Shown: piece after piece, positions 54,928 to 63,158 of the stretch
How positions within the stretch are numbered: the stretch's first letter is position 1
Layout: every line of letters begins with the position of its first letter
Source of the DNA: Myxococcales bacterium
Lineage (GTDB): Bacteria; Myxococcota; Myxococcia; Myxococcales; Anaeromyxobacteraceae
DNA: 64,000 nucleotides
Direction of reading: 5' to 3'
NCBI GenBank assembly: GCA_021806645.1
Contig: JAJZQX010000001.1
Location: 186,001-250,000, forward strand
Made by a program: the position numbers and the translations under genes
Notes under the pieces: generated by a model
What the model was told of the DNA's origin: nothing
Databases searched by the model: none
Seen by the model: the letters and a program-made list of their open reading frames with translations, nothing else

Positions 54928-55481
54928 CCGGCGAGACGGCCAGCGCCCTGGGCGACGGCGGCGCCGCGGCTGGCGGCGAAGGGTCGCTCGAGGAGGGGCT
55001 CGCGGCCTTCTCGGCGCGGGACCTGCCCGGCGCCCACGCCGCCTTCGAACGGGCCCACCGGCGCGCTCCACGCGAGCCACGTGCCATGTCCTGGTACGGC
55101 GTGACCCTGGTGCTGGTGGAGAGGAACATCACCCTGGGGATCTCGCTCTGCGACGAGGCGCTCCGCCCGTCGCCCAACGATCCCGAGCTGCTGCTCAACT
55201 CGGCGCGCGTCCACCTGGCGCTCAACCAGCGGCAGCGGGCGGCGCGCGCCATCACCCGCGGCCTGGTGGCCTGGCCCGATCACCCCGCGCTGCTGGCCGC
55301 GCGCGACGCGCTCGGCTCCCGGCGTGCCCCGGTGATCCCGTTCCTGCCGCGCGACAACCCGCTCAACCGCCTGCTCGGGCGGCTTCGCCACCGCTGGGCG
55401 ACCCGGAACCGCCCGCCCCATGCGCTGGCGCCGGAAACCCTTGGCCTCCCCGTCGATGCCGGCGCACCGCCTCGGAGTTGA
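54924..55481 (+). CDS. small TPR-like protein
   Basis: A 185-residue cytoplasmic protein with GTG start overlapping the coaX stop (GTGA). Three TPR-like units span about 25-130 (GLAAFSARDLPGAHAAFERA, GISLCDEALRPSPNDPELLL, HLALNQRQRAARAITRGLVA). The C-terminal 50 residues are basic and Pro-rich (NPLNRLLGRLRHRWATRNRP). No specific family is recognised. Position suggests co-expression with birA and coaX. Confidence 0.75.
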
Positions 55482-55484
55482 ACC

Positions 55485-56624
55485 ATGTCCGACTGTCCGC
55501 TCTCCCTCGACGTCCTCCCCAAGCCATTGCAGAAGCACGCCGACGAGAAGGCGCCGCTCCCGCTGCGGCTCATGGGCGCCAAGGGGCTGGTGCCGGCGGT
55601 GGCCGCGCCGGACCTGGTGACGCTGCTCTACGTCCTCGCCTTCGACCCCGAGGGCGAGGTGCGGGAGACGGCCACGCGCACCGCCACCGGGCTGCCCGAC
55701 AAGATCTACGGCGTGGCGCTGCGGGCCGAGGGGGTGCGCGGGCCGGTGCTCGACTGGCTGGCCGATCGGTTCGCCGGCAACGAGCAGGCCATGGAGCTCA
55801 TCCTGCTCAACCCGTCGACGCTCGACGAGACCATGGCGCGGCTGGCGCCGGTGGTCTCCAGGCCTCTGATGGAGATCATCCGGCAGAACGAGCTCCGCCT
55901 GCTCCGCCACGACGGGATCATCCGGTCGCTCTGCCAGAACCCCAACGCCACCGGGGCGGCCATCGACGGCGCCTGCGACTTCTGCGTCCGGAACGGGCTC
56001 CTGCTGCTCGACGTGCCGCAGCTGGTCGAGGCGCACAAGCGCGTCCACGGCGTCGATCCCACCGTTCACCCGCCGCCGGAGGGCGAGACCGCCGAGAAGC
56101 TGATGAGCGAGTTCCGTGAGGAGCTGGCGGTCGAGCAGGCCGAGGGGGTCCAGCGCCCCGCCGAGACCCCCGAGGACACCTCCCGCAAGCTCAACATGAC
56201 CCAGCGGATCGTGCAGATGTCCGTCTCGCAGAAGATCAAGCTGGCCACGCTGGGCAACCACGAGGCGCGCACGTTGCTGCTGCGCGACTCCAACAAGCTG
56301 GTCTGCATGGCGGCGGTCAACAGCCCGCGCATCACCGACGGTGAGATCCTCGGCCTGGCCAACTCGCGCACAGTCAACGCCGACGTGCTGCGGTACATCT
56401 ACTCCAACCGGGAGTTCACCCGGACCTACGTCGTCAAGGTGTCGCTGGTGAAGAACCCCAAGGTGCCGCTCCCCACCGCACTGAAGTTCCTGTTCACGCT
56501 CCAGGAGAAGGACATCAAGGAGCTGGCCCGCGACCGCAACGTCCCGCAGACCATCCAGTCGCAGGCCAAGGCCTTCCTGATGAAGAAGGAGCAGGCGGCC
56601 CGGGCGAACATGGACAAGAAGTAG
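55485..56624 (+). CDS. conserved HEAT-like protein of unknown function
   Basis: A 379-residue soluble protein, three bases after the TPR gene. The N-terminal half looks like helical repeats (DLVTLLYVLAFDPEGEVRET, LAPVVSRPLMEIIRQNELRL). The C-terminal part is strikingly regular and, as I recall, conserved among deltaproteobacteria: QKIKLATLGNHEARTLLLRD, SNKLVCMAAVNSPRITDGEI, ADVLRYIYSNREFTRTYVVK and LVKNPKVPLPTALKFLFTLQ, ending in a short Lys-rich tail. The linker at 200-235 is Glu-rich. No activity is known to me. Confidence 0.8.
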   Translation: MSDCPLSLDVLPKPLQKHADEKAPLPLRLMGAKGLVPAVAAPDLVTLLYVLAFDPEGEVRETATRTATGLPDKIYGVALRAEGVRGPVLDWLADRFAGNEQAMELILLNPSTLDETMARLAPVVSRPLMEIIRQNELRLLRHDGIIRSLCQNPNATGAAIDGACDFCVRNGLLLLDVPQLVEAHKRVHGVDPTVHPPPEGETAEKLMSEFREELAVEQAEGVQRPAETPEDTSRKLNMTQRIVQMSVSQKIKLATLGNHEARTLLLRDSNKLVCMAAVNSPRITDGEILGLANSRTVNADVLRYIYSNREFTRTYVVKVSLVKNPKVPLPTALKFLFTLQEKDIKELARDRNVPQTIQSQAKAFLMKKEQAARANMDKK

Positions 56625-56646
56625 TGAAGGTCGGGGATACCTGGAG

Positions 56647-58251
56647 ATGAGCGCGACGCACCGACCCAGCCTGCTGCGATCGGCGGCGGTGGTGTCGTTC
56701 ATGACGCTGCTGAGCCGGTTCACGGGGCTCGTTCAGACCTTCTTCCTCAGCCACGTGCTGGGGGCGGGCGCGGCGGCGGACGCCTACGCGGTGGCTTTCC
56801 GCCTGCCCAACCTGTTGCGGCGCTTCACGGCCGAAGGCACCATGACCGCGGCCTTCCTCCCGACCCTGGCGGAGGCCGAGGCAGCCGAAGGCGAGGCGGC
56901 CGTGAAGGCCGTGGCCGCTCGTTTCCTGGGCACACTGCTGGCCCTCCTGCTGCTCGGCGTGGCGCTGGTGCTGCTCCTCATGGGACCCCTGGCTGACCTG
57001 CTCACCCAGGGACGCCCCGAGGTCCAGGGCGAGCTCACGGCGAAGCTGGGCCGCATCATGTTCCCCTACCTGGCCCTGGTCAGCCTCACGGCGGGCTTCA
57101 CGGGCCTGCTGAACCTGCGCCACCGCTTCGCCCTGGCCGCCTCGGTCTCGGTGTTCTGGAACCTGGCCTTCATCTCCTTCGGTTGGACCACCTTGAAGGT
57201 GATGGAGCGAGGCGGCGCCGTTCCCCTCGAGACCGTGGCCGTCGTATGCGCCTTCGCGGTGCTGGCCGGCGGGGTGCTGCAGTTGGCGGTGGTGCTCCCC
57301 GCCATCCGAAAGGAGGGCTTCGGTCTCGCCTTCGGGCTGCACCTGCGGGATCCGTGGGTGCTCAAGGCGCTGAAGCGCATGGGCCCGGGGCTGCTGGCCG
57401 CGGGCATCTACCCCATCAACGCCCTCATCAGCACCATCCTGGCCTCCCGGCTTCCGGACGGCGCCCAGATGGTGCTCTACAACAGCGGCATGATGGGCGA
57501 GATGGTGCTGGGACTCTTCGCCATGAGCCTCGCCACCGCCGGCCTGCCCACCCTGTCGCGCCAGGCCGAGGCCCGGGACTGGCCCGCCCTGAACCGCAGC
57601 CTCACCCAGTCCATCTCCGCGTCGGCGCTGCTGGTGCTGCCGGCCTCCGTGGGGCTCGCCGTGCTGGCGCGGCCCATCTGCGCCCTGGTCTTTCGCACGG
57701 GGGCCTACACCCCCGCCGCCTCGGACTGGACGGCCCTCACCCTGGTCTTCCAGTCCGTGGGGCTGGTCTTCGTGGCGGCCCAGCGCCTGGGCAACCAGGC
57801 CCTCTACGCCCTCAAGGACTACCGCGGCCCCGCCGCCCTGGCCGGGGGAACCCTGGTGCTGAACGTGGCGCTCAGCCTCGTGCTGCTCGAACCCCTGGGC
57901 ACCGGCGGCCTGGCCCTGGCCAACGGGCTCGCCAGCCTCGCGGGCCTGCTGGGTGTGGTGCTGCGCCTGCGCCCACGCCTGCCCGGCATGGACCTCGGTC
58001 CGCTGCTGGATTCCGTGGCCCGTGCTCTCGCCGCCTGCGCGCTCATGGGCTTGCTGGCCTGGGGCGGGGGGCGGCTGCTCTCCCTCGAAGCACCTCACGC
58101 CTTCACCCGTGCGGCCCTGGCCCTGCGACTGCTGCCCCTGGTGGCACTCTGTGCGGCGATCTATGGCGCGTTCGCCGCGGCCCTGGGCCACCCCGAAGCA
58201 CGGGAACTGGCCAGGAAGATCGGTCGGAAGCTGCGCACCCCCGGACCGTAG
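56647..58251 (+). CDS. murJ: lipid II flippase MurJ/MviN
   Basis: A 534-residue inner-membrane protein with about 14 hydrophobic segments that flips lipid II for peptidoglycan synthesis. Conserved segments: FMTLLSRFTGLVQTFFLSHVLGAG, ADAYAVAFRLPNLLRRFTAEGTMTAAFLP (about 38-66, with the functional Arg residues), FPYLALVSLTAGFTGLLN and PINALISTILASRLPDGA. ATG 56647 is 22 bases after the preceding gene. Codon choice differs by eye from the neighbours (more CGA, GAA, GCA, ACA and ACG), which suggests a different origin or an unusual history. Confidence 0.94.
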   Translation: MSATHRPSLLRSAAVVSFMTLLSRFTGLVQTFFLSHVLGAGAAADAYAVAFRLPNLLRRFTAEGTMTAAFLPTLAEAEAAEGEAAVKAVAARFLGTLLALLLLGVALVLLLMGPLADLLTQGRPEVQGELTAKLGRIMFPYLALVSLTAGFTGLLNLRHRFALAASVSVFWNLAFISFGWTTLKVMERGGAVPLETVAVVCAFAVLAGGVLQLAVVLPAIRKEGFGLAFGLHLRDPWVLKALKRMGPGLLAAGIYPINALISTILASRLPDGAQMVLYNSGMMGEMVLGLFAMSLATAGLPTLSRQAEARDWPALNRSLTQSISASALLVLPASVGLAVLARPICALVFRTGAYTPAASDWTALTLVFQSVGLVFVAAQRLGNQALYALKDYRGPAALAGGTLVLNVALSLVLLEPLGTGGLALANGLASLAGLLGVVLRLRPRLPGMDLGPLLDSVARALAACALMGLLAWGGGRLLSLEAPHAFTRAALALRLLPLVALCAAIYGAFAAALGHPEARELARKIGRKLRTPGP

Positions 58252-58286
58252 TGCGCCTGATGGTTCGGCTGACCGAGTTCGTCTGA

Positions 58287-58308
58287 CCGGGCGGAGGAAG
58301 CGGCCCGG
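58287..58308. terminator. weak hairpin between convergent genes
   Basis: CCGGGC (58287-58292) pairs with GCCCGG (58303-58308) across ten bases in the short gap between murJ and the convergent S41 protease gene. No T tract follows on either strand, so its role as a terminator is uncertain. Confidence 0.3.
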
Positions 58309-60114
58309 CTACCGCTTCCGCCGTTCGGCCGCCAACCTCGCCGCCAGCTCGGTCGTCCGGACCAGCGCCAGGTCGGTTCCAGCCCGGCGTGATCGACGTG
58401 ATTCCCGCGCCGTCGCACCGAGCCGTTCAAGGGCCTCCGCCAGCGTCGGATCCCGGTCCACGTCGCACCCATCGAGCGGCATCGCCGGCGCCGGCGAGGG
58501 CAGCGCCCACGGCAGCGACGATTCGGTCGCGGCCCCCTCCGTCGCCGGCGCGATCACCAGATCCGCCTGGACCCCGGCGCCCTGTGGCGACGAGCCATCC
58601 GGCAGGAAGAAGAGAGCGGTCGTGACGTAGAGTGCACCGGTCGGCAATTCGCCGTCGAAGACGTCCTGCATGGTCCCCTTGCCGAAGGTGCGCTCCGTGC
58701 CGACCACCAGCGCCCGCCCACGCGCGCGCAGTGCACCCGCCACGATCTCGCAGCCGGAGGCGGTCTCCTCGTCCACCAGCACCAGCACCGGGCCGGCGTA
58801 GGCCCGCTCCGGCGCCGGGTCGTACACCACCTCGTCCGGCGCCCCGCGCCTGTGGACGCTCACCACCGGGCCGCCGGTCAGGAAGAGCCCGGCGATGGCC
58901 GCCGAGGTCGAGAGGTAGCCGCCGGTGCAGCCCCGCAGATCCAGCACCACGGCGTCGGGGGGACGGCGCCCGAGGTGGAGCGCCCGCTCCACCGCTTCCG
59001 CGGTGTCCTGGTCCACCTCGTCCACGCGCGTCACCAGCACGCGCAGCCCCCGTTCGATGCGCGACGTGGCGGTGACCGACATGTTCCGGTCCTGCAGCAC
59101 CTGGCGCACCAGCTGGATGCGCCGCGGCGGCCCCAGCCGGTGTCCCGAGGGTCGCGCCACCGTGAGCGGCACGGCCTCCTCGTAGGCGTCGAGCAGGGAC
59201 GAGACCTCGCCGGCGTCGAGGTCCGCGATGGGGGTGGCCCCGACCTTCGTGATGACGTCACCCACGCGCAGCCCGCGGTGCCTCGCGGCCGGCGACCCCG
59301 GGTGGAGTCCGGCCACCGGCAGGCCGCCCGGGACCGGATCGCCCAGCTCCAGCCCGAGCAGGCCGGCCTGGGGATTCAGCTCGCGGTCCGACTGGTCGGC
59401 CTCTTCCTCGGTCTCATATCGGCTGTGCGGATCGAGGGCGTGGGCGAAGGCGTTGACCAGGTCGGCGGCCCCACGGCCGGCCAGCCGCCGTCGCGACAGG
59501 TCCAGCCACCGGAGCGCCCGTCGCGCGCCGAAGGCCCGGGCGACCGGCCACGAGGCCGAGCCTCGAACACGCCAGGCCTCGCCGAGCGCGTCACCCGCGA
59601 GGAGGGTCCGCAGAGCGCCGGCGTCTTCCGGGGGCTCGTCGGTCTGCTGGGGCTCCTCCTCCGGAGGCTCGGCGGGCAGCGTGCCGGCGAGCAGCTCGGA
59701 GGTGGGGAACAGGTCAGCCGCCCGGGCGAGCGCCGATCTCACCGTGGACAGCTGCGCCTGGAGGTGGTCGCAGCGGCCGGCGGTTCGCTCGGCCAGCAGC
59801 GCGGCGGCCGTGGTGGTGGAGGCTCGGCCCTTGATCGCCGCGATGTCCTCGGCCGTCAACCAGGGGTGGTCGGCGATCAGCGCGTCGGCCAGCAGGTCGC
59901 GGGCCCGGGTGGCCAGTTCCGGGGTGAGCCGGTCATGGACGACATGGCGTGCCACCGCGAGGTCGATCATCGCCCAGGCGTCGGCGCAGCTGGGTGGGCC
60001 GCGGACCGGGGCGGCAGTGACGGCGCCGGCCGGGAGCGACGCCGGCGACGCCGCCAGGGTGGTGGGGAGCGCGAAGAGGGCGAGCGCGAGCCGGAGCGGC
60101 GAAGCGTGGATCAT
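58309..60114 (-). CDS. S41 family (C-terminal processing) peptidase with PDZ domain
   Basis: A 601-residue exported protease from ATG 60112-60114, chosen because a signal peptide follows (SPLRLALALFALPTTLAASP). An N-terminal helical region (to about 230) is followed by a PDZ domain (about 265-345: GLLGLELGDPVPGGLPVAGL, RGLRVGDVITKVGATPIADL) and the S41 core. The Ser-Lys dyad is present: S453 in DEETASGCEIVAG and K479 in RTFGKGTMQ. It cleaves envelope proteins near their C-termini; the substrate is unknown. It is downstream of the ferredoxin gene but separated from it by a hairpin terminator. Confidence 0.9.
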   Translation of the reverse strand: MIHASPLRLALALFALPTTLAASPASLPAGAVTAAPVRGPPSCADAWAMIDLAVARHVVHDRLTPELATRARDLLADALIADHPWLTAEDIAAIKGRASTTTAAALLAERTAGRCDHLQAQLSTVRSALARAADLFPTSELLAGTLPAEPPEEEPQQTDEPPEDAGALRTLLAGDALGEAWRVRGSASWPVARAFGARRALRWLDLSRRRLAGRGAADLVNAFAHALDPHSRYETEEEADQSDRELNPQAGLLGLELGDPVPGGLPVAGLHPGSPAARHRGLRVGDVITKVGATPIADLDAGEVSSLLDAYEEAVPLTVARPSGHRLGPPRRIQLVRQVLQDRNMSVTATSRIERGLRVLVTRVDEVDQDTAEAVERALHLGRRPPDAVVLDLRGCTGGYLSTSAAIAGLFLTGGPVVSVHRRGAPDEVVYDPAPERAYAGPVLVLVDEETASGCEIVAGALRARGRALVVGTERTFGKGTMQDVFDGELPTGALYVTTALFFLPDGSSPQGAGVQADLVIAPATEGAATESSLPWALPSPAPAMPLDGCDVDRDPTLAEALERLGATARESRRSRRAGTDLALVRTTELAARLAAERRKR

Positions 60115-60177
60115 GAAAGCACCACGGTAGTGTGCCCGGGCACCAAACTCCAGCACACGACTCAAGAGCCCGAAACG

Positions 60178-60206
60178 CGGAGACCCCGCCATTGACGGGG
60201 TCTCCG
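60178..60206 (-). terminator. strong hairpin terminator after the ferredoxin gene
   Basis: A perfect 11-bp stem CGGAGACCCCG (60178-60188) / CGGGGTCTCCG (60196-60206) with a 7-base loop lies 37 bases after the ferredoxin stop. On the minus strand only a short TTT follows, so it may need Rho or act in RNA stability. It separates the ferredoxin from the S41 protease gene. Confidence 0.65.
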
Positions 60207-60242
60207 GGACCGTCGAGGCGCGGGCCTCGCGGACTGGTCAGG

Positions 60243-60431
60243 CTAGAGCTTGACGATGCACTCGGTCGGGCAGACTTCCAGGCACGCCGACTTGCCGCCG
60301 TGGGAGGCGCACTCGTCGCACTTGGCCGCGTCGATCACGTACGTGTCATCGCCCTCGGCGATCGCCTCGCTGGGGCACTCGGCGGCACAGGCGCCACAGC
60401 TGGTGCAGTCCTCGGTGATCTTGTTCGCCAT
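60243..60431 (-). CDS. 2[4Fe-4S] ferredoxin (Allochromatium type)
   Basis: A 62-residue electron carrier from ATG 60429-60431 with GGAGAG six bases upstream. Cluster one: C9-x2-C12-x2-C15-x3-C19-P. Cluster two: C38-x2-C41-x8-C50-x3-C54-P; the x8 spacing is the insertion typical of Allochromatium vinosum-type ferredoxins, which have very low potentials. An extra Cys58 follows. It stands alone with its own terminator; the redox partner is not in view. Confidence 0.95.
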   Translation of the reverse strand: MANKITEDCTSCGACAAECPSEAIAEGDDTYVIDAAKCDECASHGGKSACLEVCPTECIVKL

Positions 60432-61383
60432 CTCGTCTCTCCGTCGTTTGGGTTGGTCGAGGTCTGTCCGGAGCGCCAATGTGGAGTCAACCGGTCCGAA
60501 TCCTCTGGACTTTCATGGAGATGCATGGGGCGCACCAGCCGCGGCCCCACCGGAATGTCGCGGATCATGGGGAGGTTGCGCTACTCGGCGCGGTGGCCTC
60601 GCCGGCGCGACGCGCGGCGACTGCGCGTCTCGGTGGCCAACTCGCAAGAAATGCGAGGACCGGCGCCGTCCAGAATCCCTCGGCGCCCCGGGGCTCGGCC
60701 GCCCGCGGGGAGCGCTCAAGGCCGAAGCGGTGGCCAGGGGGCGGCGTCGCCCGAGGCGTCCACCCGGACCTTGGTGTGCGCCGGACCGCGCCAGATGCTA
60801 CCGGCGATCACCCGCCCTGGAAGCCACGGGTAGGTGGAGCGGGCGGCGTCGGACGTGAACACCGCGGGGGACGGGGGCGGCACGTCCGGTACCGCCGCGG
60901 GGAAGCCCTCTTCGGTGACTGGGATGACCAGCGGCTGCGGGCTGAGACCGCGGCCGCCGCGGCGCTGGCGACGGGCGGACCGGTCGTGGCGTGGCTTGGA
61001 GTGGCGAGGTTCGTTCAAGTTGCGGTGCTCCGATCACGTCTCTGGGAAGGCGCTCGCTCTTTCGGGCGGCGGCCAGGCTCGCGTTGTCGGCGTAGGCGCT
61101 GGCGGTGGTTCGGCTCGCGGCGGGAATCCCCGACCGCATGGCCACGAGACTTATAGCAGAACTTCGTCTGGGGCGCAGGTGACGATGTGGCGTCGCGCCG
61201 GGGAATGACGCGATGTGCCAGCAAGGATTGAAAGAAATGGGGCTCGAATGGCTTGCCTCGTGGCGCTCGCCTTGTCAGGATGCGCGTCCCATCATGACCA
61301 CGCAGCGATGCAACCGCGCGGGTTAATTGACCTATCCGCTCGACTACTCCCGCGCCCGCCGCAAGGAACGAGGAACGCGCCAA
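60432..61383. other. about 0.95 kb with no confident gene
   Basis: This gap lies between the start of the ferredoxin gene and the carboxyltransferase gene (divergent). It must contain both promoters: TTGACT (minus strand, 60485-60490) is a candidate -35 for the ferredoxin. Several frames of 75-125 codons exist on both strands with Arg/Pro/Gly-rich shadow-like composition; the least unlikely is listed separately. GC drops around 61140-61340. No RNA gene or repeat is recognised. Confidence 0.5.
60716..61018 (-). CDS. doubtful 100-codon frame
   Basis: A TTG-started frame with GGAG about nine bases upstream. The first 25 residues are Arg-rich, but the middle (LVIPVTEEGFPAAVPDVPPP, YPWLPGRVIAGSIWRGPAHT) looks more protein-like than the other frames in this gap. 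No family is recognised and no signal peptide is seen. It could equally be non-coding. It is listed because it is the best candidate in a long empty stretch. Confidence 0.25.
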   Translation of the reverse strand: MNEPRHSKPRHDRSARRQRRGGRGLSPQPLVIPVTEEGFPAAVPDVPPPSPAVFTSDAARSTYPWLPGRVIAGSIWRGPAHTKVRVDASGDAAPWPPLRP

Positions 61384-63108
61384 ATGACCACGAAGGCCGT
61401 CAGACCGTCCCTGATCAATCCGCTCGACCCGCCGGAGAAGGTGGAGTTCACGATCCCTGGCGAGATCTCCCGCGCCACCGGCCCTTACGAAGAGGCGATG
61501 AAGGAGGGCTACGACCTCATCCAGCGCCCGGTCCGCTCGGTGCCGGTAGACGCCATCGAGAAGCAGCACCTCAAGAAGCGGATGACGGTATGGGAACGGC
61601 TCAAGGTGCTCTCGGCGAAGCCGCCCAACGTCCTCTACCAGAACTGGGGCAAGAACCTCGACGGCGCCTCGCTGGTCACCGCCATCCTCGACATCGGCGG
61701 TCGCGACGTGGCCGTCTACGGCCACGATTTCACGGTCCGTGCCGGCTCGATGGACGCCACCAACGGCAACAAGCTGGCGCGGCTCTTCCGCATGGCCGGC
61801 GACAAGGGGATGCCGCTGGTCGGCATGAACGACTCCGCCGGCGCCTTCGTGCCGGCCGGCGTCGGTGGCCTCGACGGCTACGCCGAGGCCTTCACCGCGC
61901 TTCGCAAGATCAGCGGCGTGGTCCCGTCGATCATGTGCATGTTCGGCTTCAACGCCGGCGGCGGCTCCTACCTGCCGCGCCAGGGCAGCTTCGTGATCCA
62001 GCCGCGCGACACCTTCATCGGCCTGACCGGTCCCGGCGTGGTCAAGTCGGTGCTCGGCGAGGACATCACGCCCGAGGAGCTGGGCGGCCCCAAGGTCCAC
62101 GGCGCCTCCGGCGTCGCCGACCTGACCGTGCAGGACGAGCTGGCGGCGCTGCGCCAGGTGGTGCGGCTGCTCGCCTACCTCCCCGACAACAACCGGGTCC
62201 CCGCGCCCTTCCAGCCCACCAGCGATCCCATCGACCGCAAGACCTGGGAGATCAACACGCTGCTGAAGAAGGCCTTCAACTCGCCGACCGGCTTCAACAC
62301 GCCCTTCGACGTGTCGATCATCATCCAGGCCGTCTGCGACTACGGCGACTACTTCGAGATCCAGCCGGAGCGTGCCCGCGAGGCGGTCACCGCCTTTGGC
62401 CGGCTCGGCGGCCAGGTGGTCGGCTTCGTGGCCAACAACAGCGCCGTCGGCTCCGGCCAGATCGACTGCGACTCCGCGCTGAAGATCGCCAGGTTCGTCC
62501 GCTTCTGCAACATCTACAACATCCCCATCATCTTCATGGAGGACACCACCGGCTTCCTCCCCGGCCGCGAGCAGGAGGCCCGCGGCATCGTGCAGGCCGG
62601 CCGCTCCATGCTCGACGCCATCGTGGACGTGCGGACGCCCCGCATCCTCCTCATCCTGCGCAACGCCTTCGGCGGCGCCTACGCCTCCTACAACAACTAC
62701 CCGACCGGCGCCGACCTGGTGCTGGCGCTCCCCACCACCCGCCTCGCGGTGATGGGGCCGGCCGGCAAGGAGTTCGTCTACAAGGACGAGGTCCGCAAGC
62801 TCCGCGGCGCGGCAGCCGAGCTGGTGAAGAAGGGGATCGCCACCCGCGCCGCCGCCGGCAGCGACGCCGCGCAGGCCAGGAAGGACGCCGAGAAGGAGGC
62901 GGCCGAATGGGTGAAGGGTCAGGAGACGCTGCTCAACCAGCGGTACGAGAAGGAGCTGATGAACCCGAAGGAAGGGCTCTCGCTCGGCTCCATCTCCTCC
63001 ATCGTCATGCCCACCGACCTCCGGCAGGCGCTGGCCGGGAACATCGGCTTCCTGATGCGCCACTACCAGCCCTCCCCGATGACCGGCCCGCAGCGCGAGT
63101 TCCACTGA
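61384..63108 (+). CDS. biotin-dependent acyl-CoA carboxylase, carboxyltransferase subunit
   Basis: A 574-residue carboxyltransferase of the propionyl/acyl-CoA carboxylase beta type, from ATG 61384 (GAGGAAC upstream); an earlier in-frame start at 61327 is less likely. The N-half has [57 protein letters not shown] and [16 protein letters not shown]; the C-half has [35 protein letters not shown] and [20 protein letters not shown]. It transfers carboxyl from biotin to an acyl-CoA; the acyl group cannot be told. It is followed 50 bases later by a biotin carboxylase-like gene. Confidence 0.88.
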   Translation: MTTKAVRPSLINPLDPPEKVEFTIPGEISRATGPYEEAMKEGYDLIQRPVRSVPVDAIEKQHLKKRMTVWERLKVLSAKPPNVLYQNWGKNLDGASLVTAILDIGGRDVAVYGHDFTVRAGSMDATNGNKLARLFRMAGDKGMPLVGMNDSAGAFVPAGVGGLDGYAEAFTALRKISGVVPSIMCMFGFNAGGGSYLPRQGSFVIQPRDTFIGLTGPGVVKSVLGEDITPEELGGPKVHGASGVADLTVQDELAALRQVVRLLAYLPDNNRVPAPFQPTSDPIDRKTWEINTLLKKAFNSPTGFNTPFDVSIIIQAVCDYGDYFEIQPERAREAVTAFGRLGGQVVGFVANNSAVGSGQIDCDSALKIARFVRFCNIYNIPIIFMEDTTGFLPGREQEARGIVQAGRSMLDAIVDVRTPRILLILRNAFGGAYASYNNYPTGADLVLALPTTRLAVMGPAGKEFVYKDEVRKLRGAAAELVKKGIATRAAAGSDAAQARKDAEKEAAEWVKGQETLLNQRYEKELMNPKEGLSLGSISSIVMPTDLRQALAGNIGFLMRHYQPSPMTGPQREFH

Positions 63109-63158
63109 GCAACGGCCCGATCGCCCACCGCCCGCCACTCGTCGAGAGAGAGAGACCG

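Noticed and set aside
61258-61280. A sigma-54-like TGGCGC...TTGT before the carboxyltransferase gene
   Set aside because: The essential GC of the -12 element is GT here and the -24 part is weak; no activator gene adjoins.
61248-61330. A lipoprotein-like start (MACLVALALSGC) before the carboxyltransferase gene
   Set aside because: The frame has no ribosome site, soon becomes Arg/Pro/Gln shadow sequence, and runs into the carboxyltransferase gene in another frame. The lipobox is probably chance.
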